Assembly: GCA_964424335.1 (NCBI GenBank)
Contig: CAYRIY010000153.1
Location: 1-6,080 of the forward strand
Direction of reading: 5' to 3'
Origin: CAYRIY01 sp964424335
GTDB taxonomy: Bacteria; Bacillota; Limnochordia; DTU080; RSA5
DNA: 6,080 nucleotides
The translations under genes were made by a program, and so were the position numbers. Under the pieces are notes generated by a model. It did not search any database, was not told the origin of the DNA, and saw only the letters and a list, made by a program, of their open reading frames with translations. Shown here in pieces: positions 1-6,080 of the stretch. Each line of letters begins with the position of its first letter. Within the stretch, counting starts at the first letter, position 1.

Positions 1-1211
1 TCGCGCACGGCGCGACGAGCAACGGCTCGACGATTCCTCAGACACACCCTACGATTGCGTCGTGCCTCAAAGAGGCCGGGTACCGAACCGCGGCTATTGG
101 CAAGATGCACTTTTGGCCCCCCTACCACAGCTTGGGCTTTGAACGCATGCGCCTTGCGGAACAGGCAGGTCCTGGGTGGAAAGTGGACGACTATCACAGC
201 GAGTACCTGGTCGAGCGGGGACTCTTTGATCAATGGGATTACTGGGATCAACACAATCGCCGCGTCGCCCCTGAGGAGTACTGGCGATCGTTTGGGGCTC
301 GTGCCTCCGAGCTGCCCGAGGAGCACTACCACACGACGTGGATCGCCAATGAAACGATCTCGTTTATCGAGGAGCGCGACGATCGCCCGTTTTTTGCCTG
401 GACGTCCTTCATAAAGCCGCATCACCCTTTTGATCCGCCAAGACCATGGGACGAGATGTACGACCCAGCGGACGTCCCGCCGATGAAGCATCCCGGCCTC
501 TGTCTAGAAAAACCGTTGATGACCGTCGGCGGAAGGGATCCACGGGCAGGGTACTTCGACATGCGGGAGATGAGCGAGGAAGCGTACCGCAAAGTCGCCG
601 CACTCTATCTGGCGACGATCTCCCACATCGACCACCACGTGGGGCGCATCGTGCAGTCGCTAAAGGAAAAAGGCATTCTGGACAATACGCTCATCGTCTT
701 TACGAGCGATCACGGCGACTACATGGGCGACTACGGGCTGATCCTAAAGCGCCCCAACATCCCCTACGACAGCTTGGCCAAGGTACCGATGATCGTGCGC
801 GGCCCAAGTGTCCAACCCGGAGAAGTCCGAGACGAACTCGTCTCGCTCATCGATCTGATGCCGACGGCGGTTGGCTTGGGCGGCGGATCGGTCCCGAAGT
901 GTGTGCAGGGAAGGGACCTGGCCCCACTCTTGAACGGCGAGGCGGGCGACGAGCGGCCTGTAATCTTCTCTGAATCCGTCGGCGTCAAAGCCGTGCGGAC
1001 CCGGCGTTACAAGTACCTTTACAACCGGCAGCATGAGGTCGAAGAGTTGTACGACGTCATCGACGACCCTGACGAGAGCGTCAACCTGGCGGTCGACAGC
1101 CAATACCGCGGCATCATCCAGGAGATGCGCGAACGCCTGCTCGGCTGGCTTATCGACACCCAGTGGGACCGGTATCAGATCGACGGACGGGGCTTTCAAG
1201 ACGTGATTTAA
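1..1211 (+). CDS. Type I sulfatase, 5'-truncated by the window edge (C-terminal ~402 residues)
   Basis: Hydrolyses a sulfate ester; the exact substrate is unknown. The reading frame is open from base 3 to a TAA at 1209-1211 and has no start in the window, so the gene begins upstream. The first residues read AHGATSNGS, the segment that in this family follows the formylglycine motif by about 15-25 residues, so the catalytic Cys/Ser lies just outside. Visible active-site signatures are GKMH (K at 102-104, H at 108-110), KPHHPF (His codons 420-425), TSDHGD (metal-binding D and H at 708-713) and a lysine at 747-749 in the block ending in KVPMIVRGP. The C-terminal subdomain has the usual VRTRRYKYLYN ... 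ELYDVIDDPDESVNLA pattern. The internal ATG at 105 falls inside the GKMH motif and is not the true start. Family assignment is secure; subfamily and substrate are not. A non-coding stretch and an assembly gap separate it from the downstream genes, so co-transcription with them is unproven. Confidence 0.95.
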   Translation, partial: AHGATSNGSTIPQTHPTIASCLKEAGYRTAAIGKMHFWPPYHSLGFERMRLAEQAGPGWKVDDYHSEYLVERGLFDQWDYWDQHNRRVAPEEYWRSFGARASELPEEHYHTTWIANETISFIEERDDRPFFAWTSFIKPHHPFDPPRPWDEMYDPADVPPMKHPGLCLEKPLMTVGGRDPRAGYFDMREMSEEAYRKVAALYLATISHIDHHVGRIVQSLKEKGILDNTLIVFTSDHGDYMGDYGLILKRPNIPYDSLAKVPMIVRGPSVQPGEVRDELVSLIDLMPTAVGLGGGSVPKCVQGRDLAPLLNGEAGDERPVIFSESVGVKAVRTRRYKYLYNRQHEVEELYDVIDDPDESVNLAVDSQYRGIIQEMRERLLGWLIDTQWDRYQIDGRGFQDVI

Positions 1212-1230
1212 AATGATCGCAAAAGTCGCT

Positions 1231-1354
1231 GCTCATGTACGTGACGCAGGGCGTCGCGGAGGCGTCGTAGGCCAGGATGGCCGAAGAGGCCGGAGCGCGA
1301 GTGAGGGAGAGCCAGGAGGGGTCGACCGAACGTCCCTGCGACACGTGCATGAGC
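1231..1354. repeat. Long imperfect inverted repeat in the intergenic region, abutting the assembly gap
   Basis: The 21-base arm 1231-1251 (begins gctcatgtacgtg, ends cgcaggg) is complementary to 1334-1354 (begins ccctgcg, ends catgagc) at 19 positions. The other two are one potential G-U pair and one A-A mismatch. A few more pairs with single-base bulges are possible inward (cgtcg near 1252-1256 with cgaacg near 1327-1332). The ~80-base loop is GC-rich and contains a small hairpin, ggcc-gaaga-ggcc (1279-1291), and a direct repeat gccagga (1271-1277 and 1311-1317). No T-run follows the right arm before the Ns, so it is not a visible intrinsic terminator. The left arm could extend outward through 1221-1230, but the matching bases on the right would fall in the gap. 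It could be a dispersed intergenic (REP-like) repeat, a structured RNA or a small non-autonomous element; the sequence does not decide. The rest of 1212-1415 shows no gene I can support. Confidence 0.5.
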
Positions 1355-1364
1355 NNNNNNNNNN
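1355..1364. other. Assembly gap (10 Ns)
   Basis: Ten consecutive Ns, probably a scaffold join of arbitrary length and not ten unknown bases. It starts exactly at the end of the right arm of the inverted repeat, as expected if the assembler broke on a repeated or strongly hairpinned sequence. The true distance between the first sulfatase and the downstream genes is therefore unknown, and a promoter, terminator or whole gene could be missing. Both sides encode sulfatases with similar base composition, which supports the join being local. Confidence 0.9.
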
Positions 1365-1400
1365 CAGTGCATTTCCCGCACCGCCCAGCTGAGCATGTCC

Positions 1401-1408
1401 AAAGGAGT
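1401..1408 (+). promoter_or_regulatory. Ribosome binding site for the TIM-barrel gene
   Basis: AAAGGAGT is strongly complementary to the 16S rRNA 3' end. Its GGAG core ends 8 bases before ATG 1416. Two other in-frame ATGs do not fit: 1395 lies upstream of this site and 1410 leaves only 2 bases. The site therefore selects 1416 as the start. Confidence 0.8.
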
Positions 1409-1415
1409 CATGGGC

Positions 1416-2279
1416 ATGAAAATCGGTGTACGGATGTCACGAAGCTTTTTGCGCACGATCGGGGCGGCGGAGTTCATTGATTGGGCCGCGGACATCGGCC
1501 TCGCGTCGGTCGACCTGCTAGAGGCAGACGAGGAGCTCGCAAGTGCGCTAAAAAGTCGAGGCCTCGAATTAGGATCCGTCGACAGCGCGGGGCGTGGGGA
1601 CCTCCTCAGTCCCGACCCCGCAAAGCAGCAGTTGGGCGTCGCAGCGGCTCGCGAGCGCATTGCTGAAACAGCGAAGCTGGGCGGGAGCGTGCTCTTTGAG
1701 GTGCTGGCGCCGCCTGATCCAAACCAAAGCCGCAGCGATTCGTTTGCGATTTGGAAAGAGGTTTACCCCGAAGTCGTGCGCGCCGCTGAGGAGCACGGGG
1801 TCAAGATCGCGGTCGAGCCCTGGCCTGGGGCCGCGCCGTCCTATCCAAACCTTGGGACCAACCCCGACATGCTCCGCCGCATGTTCGAAGCGATTCCCTC
1901 ACCGTCCTTTGGAATCTGCTACGACCCGTCCCATTACGTTCGCCTCGGCATCGATCCCGTAAGGCTCTTGGAGGAGTTTCACGACCGGGTCCACTGGGTT
2001 CACGCCAAGGACTGCAAGCTTCTCATCGAAGGCATGTACGTTTACGGCCACCTTGGCGAGACGTTTGGCCGTCGATTTCGAAACGGCGGCGGGAGCTGGC
2101 GATACTGTATTCCAGGGCGGGGCGACGTCGATTGGGCGGACGTGATCTTTCACCTAAAGGCCCTCGGCTACTTTGGAGTGATCAGCATCGAGCTCGAGGA
2201 TCATCAATACGGGGACGACGGCGAAGCGCAAAAGCGAGGCATCGAGCTTTCGAGAGATTTCTTGGCGGCACTGCTTTAA
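1416..2279 (+). CDS. Sugar phosphate isomerase/epimerase-like TIM-barrel protein (xylose isomerase-like, AP endonuclease 2 fold)
   Basis: A 287-residue protein of the xylose isomerase-like TIM-barrel superfamily (Pfam AP_endonuc_2, COG1082). Members use a divalent metal to isomerise, epimerise or dehydrate sugars and sugar derivatives. Signatures in order: N-terminal strand MKIGVRMS; IAVEPWP with metal ligand E134; CYDPSHYVRLG with D170 and H173; VHWVHAKD with H196 and D199; PGRGDVDW at 233-240; and SIELED with E259 as the last expected metal ligand. A complete ligand set at the expected strand ends suggests an active enzyme. Length is normal for the family and there is no signal peptide, so it is cytoplasmic. 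The start follows from the Shine-Dalgarno site at 1401-1408. It is the first gene after the gap, 28 bases upstream of a sulfatase. The inferred role is conversion of a sugar released from the sulfated substrate. Substrate specificity varies widely in this superfamily, so I give no precise reaction; an inosose dehydratase-like or ketose epimerase-like activity is equally possible. Confidence 0.9.
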   Translation: MKIGVRMSRSFLRTIGAAEFIDWAADIGLASVDLLEADEELASALKSRGLELGSVDSAGRGDLLSPDPAKQQLGVAAARERIAETAKLGGSVLFEVLAPPDPNQSRSDSFAIWKEVYPEVVRAAEEHGVKIAVEPWPGAAPSYPNLGTNPDMLRRMFEAIPSPSFGICYDPSHYVRLGIDPVRLLEEFHDRVHWVHAKDCKLLIEGMYVYGHLGETFGRRFRNGGGSWRYCIPGRGDVDWADVIFHLKALGYFGVISIELEDHQYGDDGEAQKRGIELSRDFLAALL

Positions 2280-2292
2280 GGAACGCGCCTTT

Positions 2293-2301
2293 AGAGGAGG
2301 T
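2293..2301 (+). promoter_or_regulatory. Ribosome binding site for the CSPTR sulfatase
   Basis: AGAGGAGGT is a near-perfect Shine-Dalgarno sequence. GGAGG ends 7 bases before ATG 2308. It lies in the 28-base spacer after the TIM-barrel stop codon, consistent with translation from a shared transcript. Confidence 0.85.
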
Positions 2302-2307
2302 CTCAAC

Positions 2308-3639
2308 ATGCGTCCCAACTTCATCATCTTTCTCACCGACGATCAAGGATATGCAGATCTATCGTGCATGGGGCAGACCGACTTCAAGACGCCCAACATC
2401 GACCGCCTGGCGCATTCGGGCGCACGATTTACCAGTTGGTATGCAAACTCGGCGCTCTGCTCGCCGACGCGGGCTTCCCTCATGACCGGCAGGTACCCAG
2501 GGAACGCCGGCGTGCGCGGCGTCCTCAGAGGCGCTCGCAACACGCCGGGCCTTGCGGCAGACACGCCCACCATCGCCGAAGCCTTAAAGCCCCTCGGCTA
2601 CCGCACAGGCATATTCGGCAAGTGGCACTTAGGACTCGACCAGGGATGCAGGCCCCACGAGCGCGGGTTTGACAGCTCGCTCTGTTTTTTGGCCGGATGC
2701 ATCGACTACTACTCGCACATCTTTTACTGGGGCTCCAACTACAGCCTAAACCCGATTCACGACCTGTGGGAAGACGGCGAGGAAGTGTGGCGGGACGGGG
2801 AGTATTTCACGGACCTCATCGTAGAGCGGGCCGTTCAGTTTGTGCGCGACGCCGCGAGAGACGGCGAGCCGTTCCTCCTGTACGTTCCCTTCAACGCGCC
2901 GCATTACCCAATGCATGCGCCCAAAAAATACGTGGACCGCTTTGCCCACCTTCCGTGGGATCGGCGGATCATGGCCGCCATGCTGAGCGCTGTCGACGAC
3001 GGAGTTGGCGCCATCATGGACGAGCTCGAGCGCCACGGGCTGGTCGACGACACCTGCATCTTTTACATGAGCGACAACGGGCCTTCCCGGGAAAGCCGCA
3101 ACTGGCTCGACGGCACGCCGGATCCTTACTACGGGGGGAGCGCCGGCAAGTTGAAAGGACACAAGAGCAGCTTGTACGACGGCGGCATCCGGGTTCCGGG
3201 GATCGTCAGTTGGCCTGCTAGGGTGCCTGCCGGACAAGTGATCGACGAGCCGGTCGCCGGGATGGACGTGTTTCCAACGATCATGGCCGCCGCCGGGGCG
3301 GACGTGGGCGAGATCGAACTCGACGGCAAATCGCTCCTGCCTGTGCTCATCGACGGGGCCCCTTCCCCGCACGAGGCCATCTATTGGGAGCTTCGGGATC
3401 AACTTGCGGTCCGCAAAGGGCGCTGGAAGCTCGTGCTCAACGGGGAGCTGATAAAAGACGGTCCCACTCGTGAGACGGACGTGCCCGTTCACCTCGCAGA
3501 CATCGAAAGCGACATGGCTGAGTCCGAAAATCTCGCAGACCGCTTTCCGGACGTCGTCAAAGAGCTTACCGAGATGGCGCAGTCGTGGCTTGCCGGGATC
3601 GAGGAGCGCTTTCAAAGTCTGGAGCGCGCAAGGCAATAA
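2308..3639 (+). CDS. Type I sulfatase, arylsulfatase A-like, CSPTR active site
   Basis: A complete 443-residue sulfatase. Metal-binding D11-D12 sit in FLTDDQGYAD. The formylglycine signature is CSPTRASLMTGR, with C51 as the residue to be oxidised. Further active-site elements are GKWHLG (K105, H107), NAPHYP (H199), SDNG (D256, N257) and LKGHKSSLYDGGIRVP with K286. The C-terminal subdomain runs from about residue 355, with the typical VRKGRWKLVLN strand. SDNG with the LKGxK...DGGxRVP block is the arylsulfatase A / GALNS-like pattern, unlike the DHG of the other three sulfatases here. It starts MRPNFIIFLTDD with no signal peptide, so it appears cytoplasmic. Maturation needs a formylglycine-generating enzyme or an anaerobic radical-SAM maturase, neither encoded in this window. 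An arylsulfatase A-like fold does not identify the physiological glycan. A strong Shine-Dalgarno site supports ATG 2308. Confidence 0.96.
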   Translation: MRPNFIIFLTDDQGYADLSCMGQTDFKTPNIDRLAHSGARFTSWYANSALCSPTRASLMTGRYPGNAGVRGVLRGARNTPGLAADTPTIAEALKPLGYRTGIFGKWHLGLDQGCRPHERGFDSSLCFLAGCIDYYSHIFYWGSNYSLNPIHDLWEDGEEVWRDGEYFTDLIVERAVQFVRDAARDGEPFLLYVPFNAPHYPMHAPKKYVDRFAHLPWDRRIMAAMLSAVDDGVGAIMDELERHGLVDDTCIFYMSDNGPSRESRNWLDGTPDPYYGGSAGKLKGHKSSLYDGGIRVPGIVSWPARVPAGQVIDEPVAGMDVFPTIMAAAGADVGEIELDGKSLLPVLIDGAPSPHEAIYWELRDQLAVRKGRWKLVLNGELIKDGPTRETDVPVHLADIESDMAESENLADRFPDVVKELTEMAQSWLAGIEERFQSLERARQ

Positions 3640-3643
3640 ATCA

Positions 3644-3652
3644 GGACGGAGG
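3644..3652 (+). promoter_or_regulatory. Ribosome binding site for the CAPSR sulfatase
   Basis: The GGAGG core (3648-3652, within ggacggagg) ends 7 bases before ATG 3660, in a 20-base spacer after the previous stop. It favours 3660 over the in-frame ATG at 3585, which lies inside the upstream sulfatase and would add 25 residues unlike a sulfatase N-terminus. Confidence 0.8.
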
Positions 3653-3659
3653 CTGCACC

Positions 3660-5000
3660 ATGTCGCATGAGCATCGATCAGAACGCCCGCCAAACATCGT
3701 CTTTTTCATGTCCGACGATCAGCGCCACGACTTCATGTCGTGCGCCGGGCATCCGTTTATGGAGACGCCTGCGATGGATCGTCTGGCGGCGGAAGGCGTG
3801 CGGTTTGCCAACGCATTTACCGCCTGCCCTCTTTGCGCCCCGAGTCGCGCCGCTCACTTGAGCGGCGTCTACCCGCACGTGAACGGGGTCTTTCACAATC
3901 AGTCCGACATGGCGGAGGACGTGGTCACATGGCCCGAACGCTTGCAGGAGGCCGGGTACCGCACGGGCTTTGTCGGCAAGATCCACTACGGCAACACGGC
4001 AGACCCAAAACCCGGGTTTGACCGGTGGGTCAGCTTTCGAAATCAAGGGGAGTACGTCGACCCGACGCTTAACGTCGACGGCAAAGAGGTGGAGCACTCG
4101 GGCTACAACACCGATCTTCTGGCCGATTACGCCATCGACTTCATTCAAAGCTCAGGCGATCGCCCGTGGGCACTGTGCGTTTGGTTTAAAGCTCCGCACG
4201 GCCCGTTCATTCCTCCGGAGCGCTACAAGGACTTGTACAGCGACGTCCCGCTCGCGCCTCCGACGACGATCGAGGCCCCGCTCACAGGAAAGACGCGCTC
4301 GATGCGGGAAGGCACGCCTCGCGGGCACGATCGCAATTGGTATCCGGACGGGCCATTCGTGGACGGCAAGACCTGGGAACAGACGGTCCGCGACTACGCC
4401 CGCACGCTCAAAGGGGTCGACGATGCGATCGGGCGCGTCCTCGACTGCCTGGACGAGCGCGGCGAGACCGATCGCACGCTGGTCATCCATTCGAGCGACC
4501 ACGGTTACTTTTTGGGCGAGTTTCAACTCGTCGACAAGCGTTGGATGTACGAGTCGTCGATTCGTGTGCCGCTCGTCGTTCGTTATCCCGAGCTGACTAA
4601 GGATCCGGGGCGGACCGAAGATGAGCTGGTGCTTAGTCTCGACGTTCCCGCGACGATCACCGACCTTGCCGGAGTGGGAACGCCGCCGGAGTATCAAGGG
4701 CACAGTTTGCGCCCGCTCCTTTCAAGAAGTGGGGCGTGGGAGCGAGACTCCGTCTTTGTCGAGTACTTTGAGCCGCTTCCGTTCCCGGTGATCCCCACGA
4801 TGGTCTGCGTGCGCACACAGACCGCCAAGCTGATTCATTACTTGCGGCCCGGCGAGAGCGACGAGTACTACGACTTGGAAAAGGATCCCCAGGAGCGGTG
4901 GAACGTCATCGACGATGTGAATTACGCCGCCGACGTCGCCATGATGCGACGACGGCTCGAGTCGGACATGGCGAGGTACCGCTACCGCAATCCTTTTTAG
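3660..5000 (+). CDS. Type I sulfatase, CAPSR active site (heparan/GlcNAc-6-sulfatase or iduronate-sulfatase-like group)
   Basis: A complete 446-residue sulfatase. PPNIVFFMSDDQRHD supplies metal ligands D19-D20. The formylglycine motif is CPLCAPSRAAHLSG, with C59 as the catalytic cysteine and a second cysteine (C56) three residues before it. Then come GKIHYG (K107, H109), KAPHGPF (H180), SSDHGYFLGEF (D280, H281) and DKRWMYESSIRVPL (K293). The DKRWMYExSxRVP block resembles bacterial sulfatases related to N-acetylglucosamine-6-sulfatase and iduronate-2-sulfatase. This suggests a glycosaminoglycan-like or other polysaccharide sulfate ester, but the substrate is inferred only from that resemblance. 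The C-terminal subdomain ends with YYDLEKDPQERWNV and a basic aromatic tail. There is no signal peptide: the first ~11 residues are hydrophilic and lead straight into the first strand. It sits between two other sulfatases with 20- and 17-base spacers, so it very likely shares their transcript. Confidence 0.96.
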   Translation: MSHEHRSERPPNIVFFMSDDQRHDFMSCAGHPFMETPAMDRLAAEGVRFANAFTACPLCAPSRAAHLSGVYPHVNGVFHNQSDMAEDVVTWPERLQEAGYRTGFVGKIHYGNTADPKPGFDRWVSFRNQGEYVDPTLNVDGKEVEHSGYNTDLLADYAIDFIQSSGDRPWALCVWFKAPHGPFIPPERYKDLYSDVPLAPPTTIEAPLTGKTRSMREGTPRGHDRNWYPDGPFVDGKTWEQTVRDYARTLKGVDDAIGRVLDCLDERGETDRTLVIHSSDHGYFLGEFQLVDKRWMYESSIRVPLVVRYPELTKDPGRTEDELVLSLDVPATITDLAGVGTPPEYQGHSLRPLLSRSGAWERDSVFVEYFEPLPFPVIPTMVCVRTQTAKLIHYLRPGESDEYYDLEKDPQERWNVIDDVNYAADVAMMRRRLESDMARYRYRNPF

Positions 5001-5006
5001 CATCAC

Positions 5007-5013
5007 GGAAGGT
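5007..5013 (+). promoter_or_regulatory. Probable weak ribosome binding site for the CTPCR sulfatase
   Basis: GGAAGGT precedes ATG 5018 by only 4-5 bases. The match and spacing are poorer than at the other three starts in this window. The encoded protein begins exactly like a sulfatase (MKLNILFVFADD), so the start itself is well supported. Confidence 0.5.
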
Positions 5014-5017
5014 AGGC

Positions 5018-6080
5018 ATGAAGTTGAACATACTGTTTGTCTTTGCCGACGATTGGGGCAGATACGCGAGCGCGTACGCTGACTTGCAAGGCCCAAACTC
5101 GGTCAATCACCTAATCTCGACCCCAAACTTCGACCGCATCGCGAGGGAAGGGGCGCTCTTTACCAACGCATTTGTCCCTGCGCCAAGCTGCACGCCTTGT
5201 CGCAGCTCCGTGCTTTCGGGTCAGTACTTTTGGCAGACCGGACTCGGGGCGATCTTGCACGGGGCGATTTGGGACGAGTCGATTCCAACTTACCCGCTCG
5301 AGCTGGAAAAGCACGGGTACCACATCGGTCACACCTACAAGGTTTGGTCGCCCGGCACTGTGGCGGACGCACCGCACGGGGGTCTTCGCACTGCATACAA
5401 CCCGGCCGGGCGAAACTTTGACCGATTCTCGCATGTCGCTTGCGAGTGGGCCGACGAGATCGGTGTCGAAGCCGCAAAGCAGAAGCTGCTGGGCGAGGTG
5501 CGAGACAACTTCGATGCGTTTTTGAATGCGAGGCCGGAAGGCGCGCCTTTTTGCTACTGGTGGGGACCCACCAACACGCACCGCACGTGGGAGCCGGGCT
5601 CGGGAAAGAGGCTTTGGGGCCTCAATCCCGACGATCTGCGGGGTCGGATGCCTGCATTTTTGCCGGACGTCCACGAGGTGCGTGAGGACTTTTGCGACTA
5701 TCTCGGCGAATGCCAGGCTTTTGACGCAGGCCTTGGCGTGATCTTACGGCGGCTTGAAGAGATCGGGGAACTCGACAACACGCTCATCGCCGTGAGCGGC
5801 GACCACGGAATCCCCGGAATGCCCCGGGCCAAATGCAACCTGTACGACATCGGGTGCGAAGTCAGCCTTGCGATGCGTTGGCCCGGCGTAATTGCACCAG
5901 GGCGCGTGGTGCACGATTTCGTCAACATGATGGACTTGGCGCCGACGTTTTTGCAGGCGGCCGGGGTCGAGGTGCCGCAAACGATGGTGGGGCGGAGTCT
6001 CCTGCCGGTACTGCAAAGTGAAGCAGTGCTGCTGACGCCCGCGCTGTTCCGGTGGGACGCTGCAGAAGCGATCCCCGGCA
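5018..6080 (+). CDS. Type I sulfatase, CTPCR active site, 3'-truncated by the window edge
   Basis: An open frame of 354 codons from ATG 5018 to the window end with no stop, so the C-terminus is missing. N-terminal ILFVFADDWGRYAS carries metal ligands D11-D12. The formylglycine motif is PSCTPCRSSVLSGQYF, with C58 catalytic; it fits C-x-P-x-R but has a second cysteine (C61) in the variable position. The usual GKxH stretch is replaced by HTYKVWSPG (K108). TNTHRTW gives H188, and SGDHG gives D262 and H263, followed by PRAKCNLYDIGCEV with K272 and by LAMRWPGVIAPG. These features mark a sulfatase subfamily distinct from the other three here. The visible part includes nearly all of the catalytic domain; the missing piece should be the C-terminal subdomain. 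There is no signal peptide, so it is probably cytoplasmic. The 17-base spacer to the previous stop implies the same operon. Family assignment is firm; the substrate is unknown. Confidence 0.95.
   Translation, partial: MKLNILFVFADDWGRYASAYADLQGPNSVNHLISTPNFDRIAREGALFTNAFVPAPSCTPCRSSVLSGQYFWQTGLGAILHGAIWDESIPTYPLELEKHGYHIGHTYKVWSPGTVADAPHGGLRTAYNPAGRNFDRFSHVACEWADEIGVEAAKQKLLGEVRDNFDAFLNARPEGAPFCYWWGPTNTHRTWEPGSGKRLWGLNPDDLRGRMPAFLPDVHEVREDFCDYLGECQAFDAGLGVILRRLEEIGELDNTLIAVSGDHGIPGMPRAKCNLYDIGCEVSLAMRWPGVIAPGRVVHDFVNMMDLAPTFLQAAGVEVPQTMVGRSLLPVLQSEAVLLTPALFRWDAAEAIPG

Noticed and set aside
72..85. Short exact DNA match gaggccgggtaccg shared with about 3948-3961, as a possible duplication
   Set aside because: Both encode the conserved EAGYRT segment of sulfatases at equivalent positions. 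The match does not extend beyond it, so shared protein motif and codon preference explain it.
744..1199. 151-codon open frame on the - strand
   Set aside because: Antisense to the C-terminal half of the first sulfatase, with no recognisable domain.
1150..1350. 66-codon - strand frame starting within the inverted repeat
   Set aside because: Considered as a small gene in the intergenic region. It runs into the first sulfatase gene, has no good ribosome binding site that I can see, and its start lies in the repeat arm, so it is more likely a by-product of the repeat's composition.
1231..1354. Intrinsic terminator for the first sulfatase
   Set aside because: The stem is long enough, but the ~80-base loop and lack of a T-tract before the gap do not fit a standard terminator. 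One could still lie in the gap.
1395..1415. Earlier in-frame ATGs (1395, 1410) for the TIM-barrel gene
   Set aside because: 1395 lies upstream of the strong Shine-Dalgarno site and 1410 is too close to it. ATG 1416 has correct spacing and gives the usual MKIGV start.
3585..3659. Earlier in-frame ATG for the CAPSR sulfatase
   Set aside because: It would overlap the previous gene by 55 bases and add residues with no sulfatase or signal-peptide character. ATG 3660 has a good Shine-Dalgarno site.
2746..3693. 315-codon open frame on the - strand
   Set aside because: It lies opposite the 2308-3639 sulfatase, which has complete family motifs. The antisense product shows no recognisable domain, and long antisense frames are common in GC-rich codon patterns.
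5111..5674. 187-codon open frame on the - strand
   Set aside because: Antisense to the CTPCR sulfatase, whose catalytic motifs are continuous on the + strand. The antisense product is Arg/Pro-rich with no domain.

Overview
The window is bacterial DNA, GC-rich (roughly 60% by eye), densely coding and entirely on the + strand. It holds a catabolic cluster of four type I (formylglycine-dependent) sulfatase genes and one sugar phosphate isomerase/epimerase-like TIM-barrel gene. Both end genes are cut by the window edges. The host cannot be fixed from sequence alone. Shine-Dalgarno sites are clear for at least three of the four visible starts, and none of the three visible sulfatase N-termini has a signal peptide. 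That fits a GC-rich Bacillota (Paenibacillaceae-like) or an Armatimonadota-type genome somewhat better than a typical planctomycete, whose sulfatases are mostly exported, but this is only a lean.

Layout: 1-1211 is the C-terminal ~402 residues of a first sulfatase, whose catalytic cysteine lies upstream of the window. 1212-1415 is non-coding and carries a long imperfect inverted repeat (1231-1354) that runs directly into a 10-N assembly gap (1355-1364). From 1416 four genes follow with 17-28 nt spacers: the TIM-barrel isomerase/epimerase (1416-2279), an arylsulfatase A-like enzyme with a CSPTR active site (2308-3639), a second sulfatase with CAPSR (3660-5000), and a third with the rarer CTPCR (5018 to beyond 6080). 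The last of these is open to the window edge.

The sulfatases differ from each other in their active-site neighbourhoods, so they look like different subfamilies and not tandem copies. The simplest reading is a locus for taking apart a sulfated glycan or its oligosaccharides. Each sulfatase would remove a different sulfate ester, apparently inside the cell, and the TIM-barrel protein would process a released sugar or sugar derivative. No transporter, glycoside hydrolase, regulator or formylglycine-generating enzyme is visible here. The least explained element is the inverted repeat at the gap. I see no clearly new biological system.
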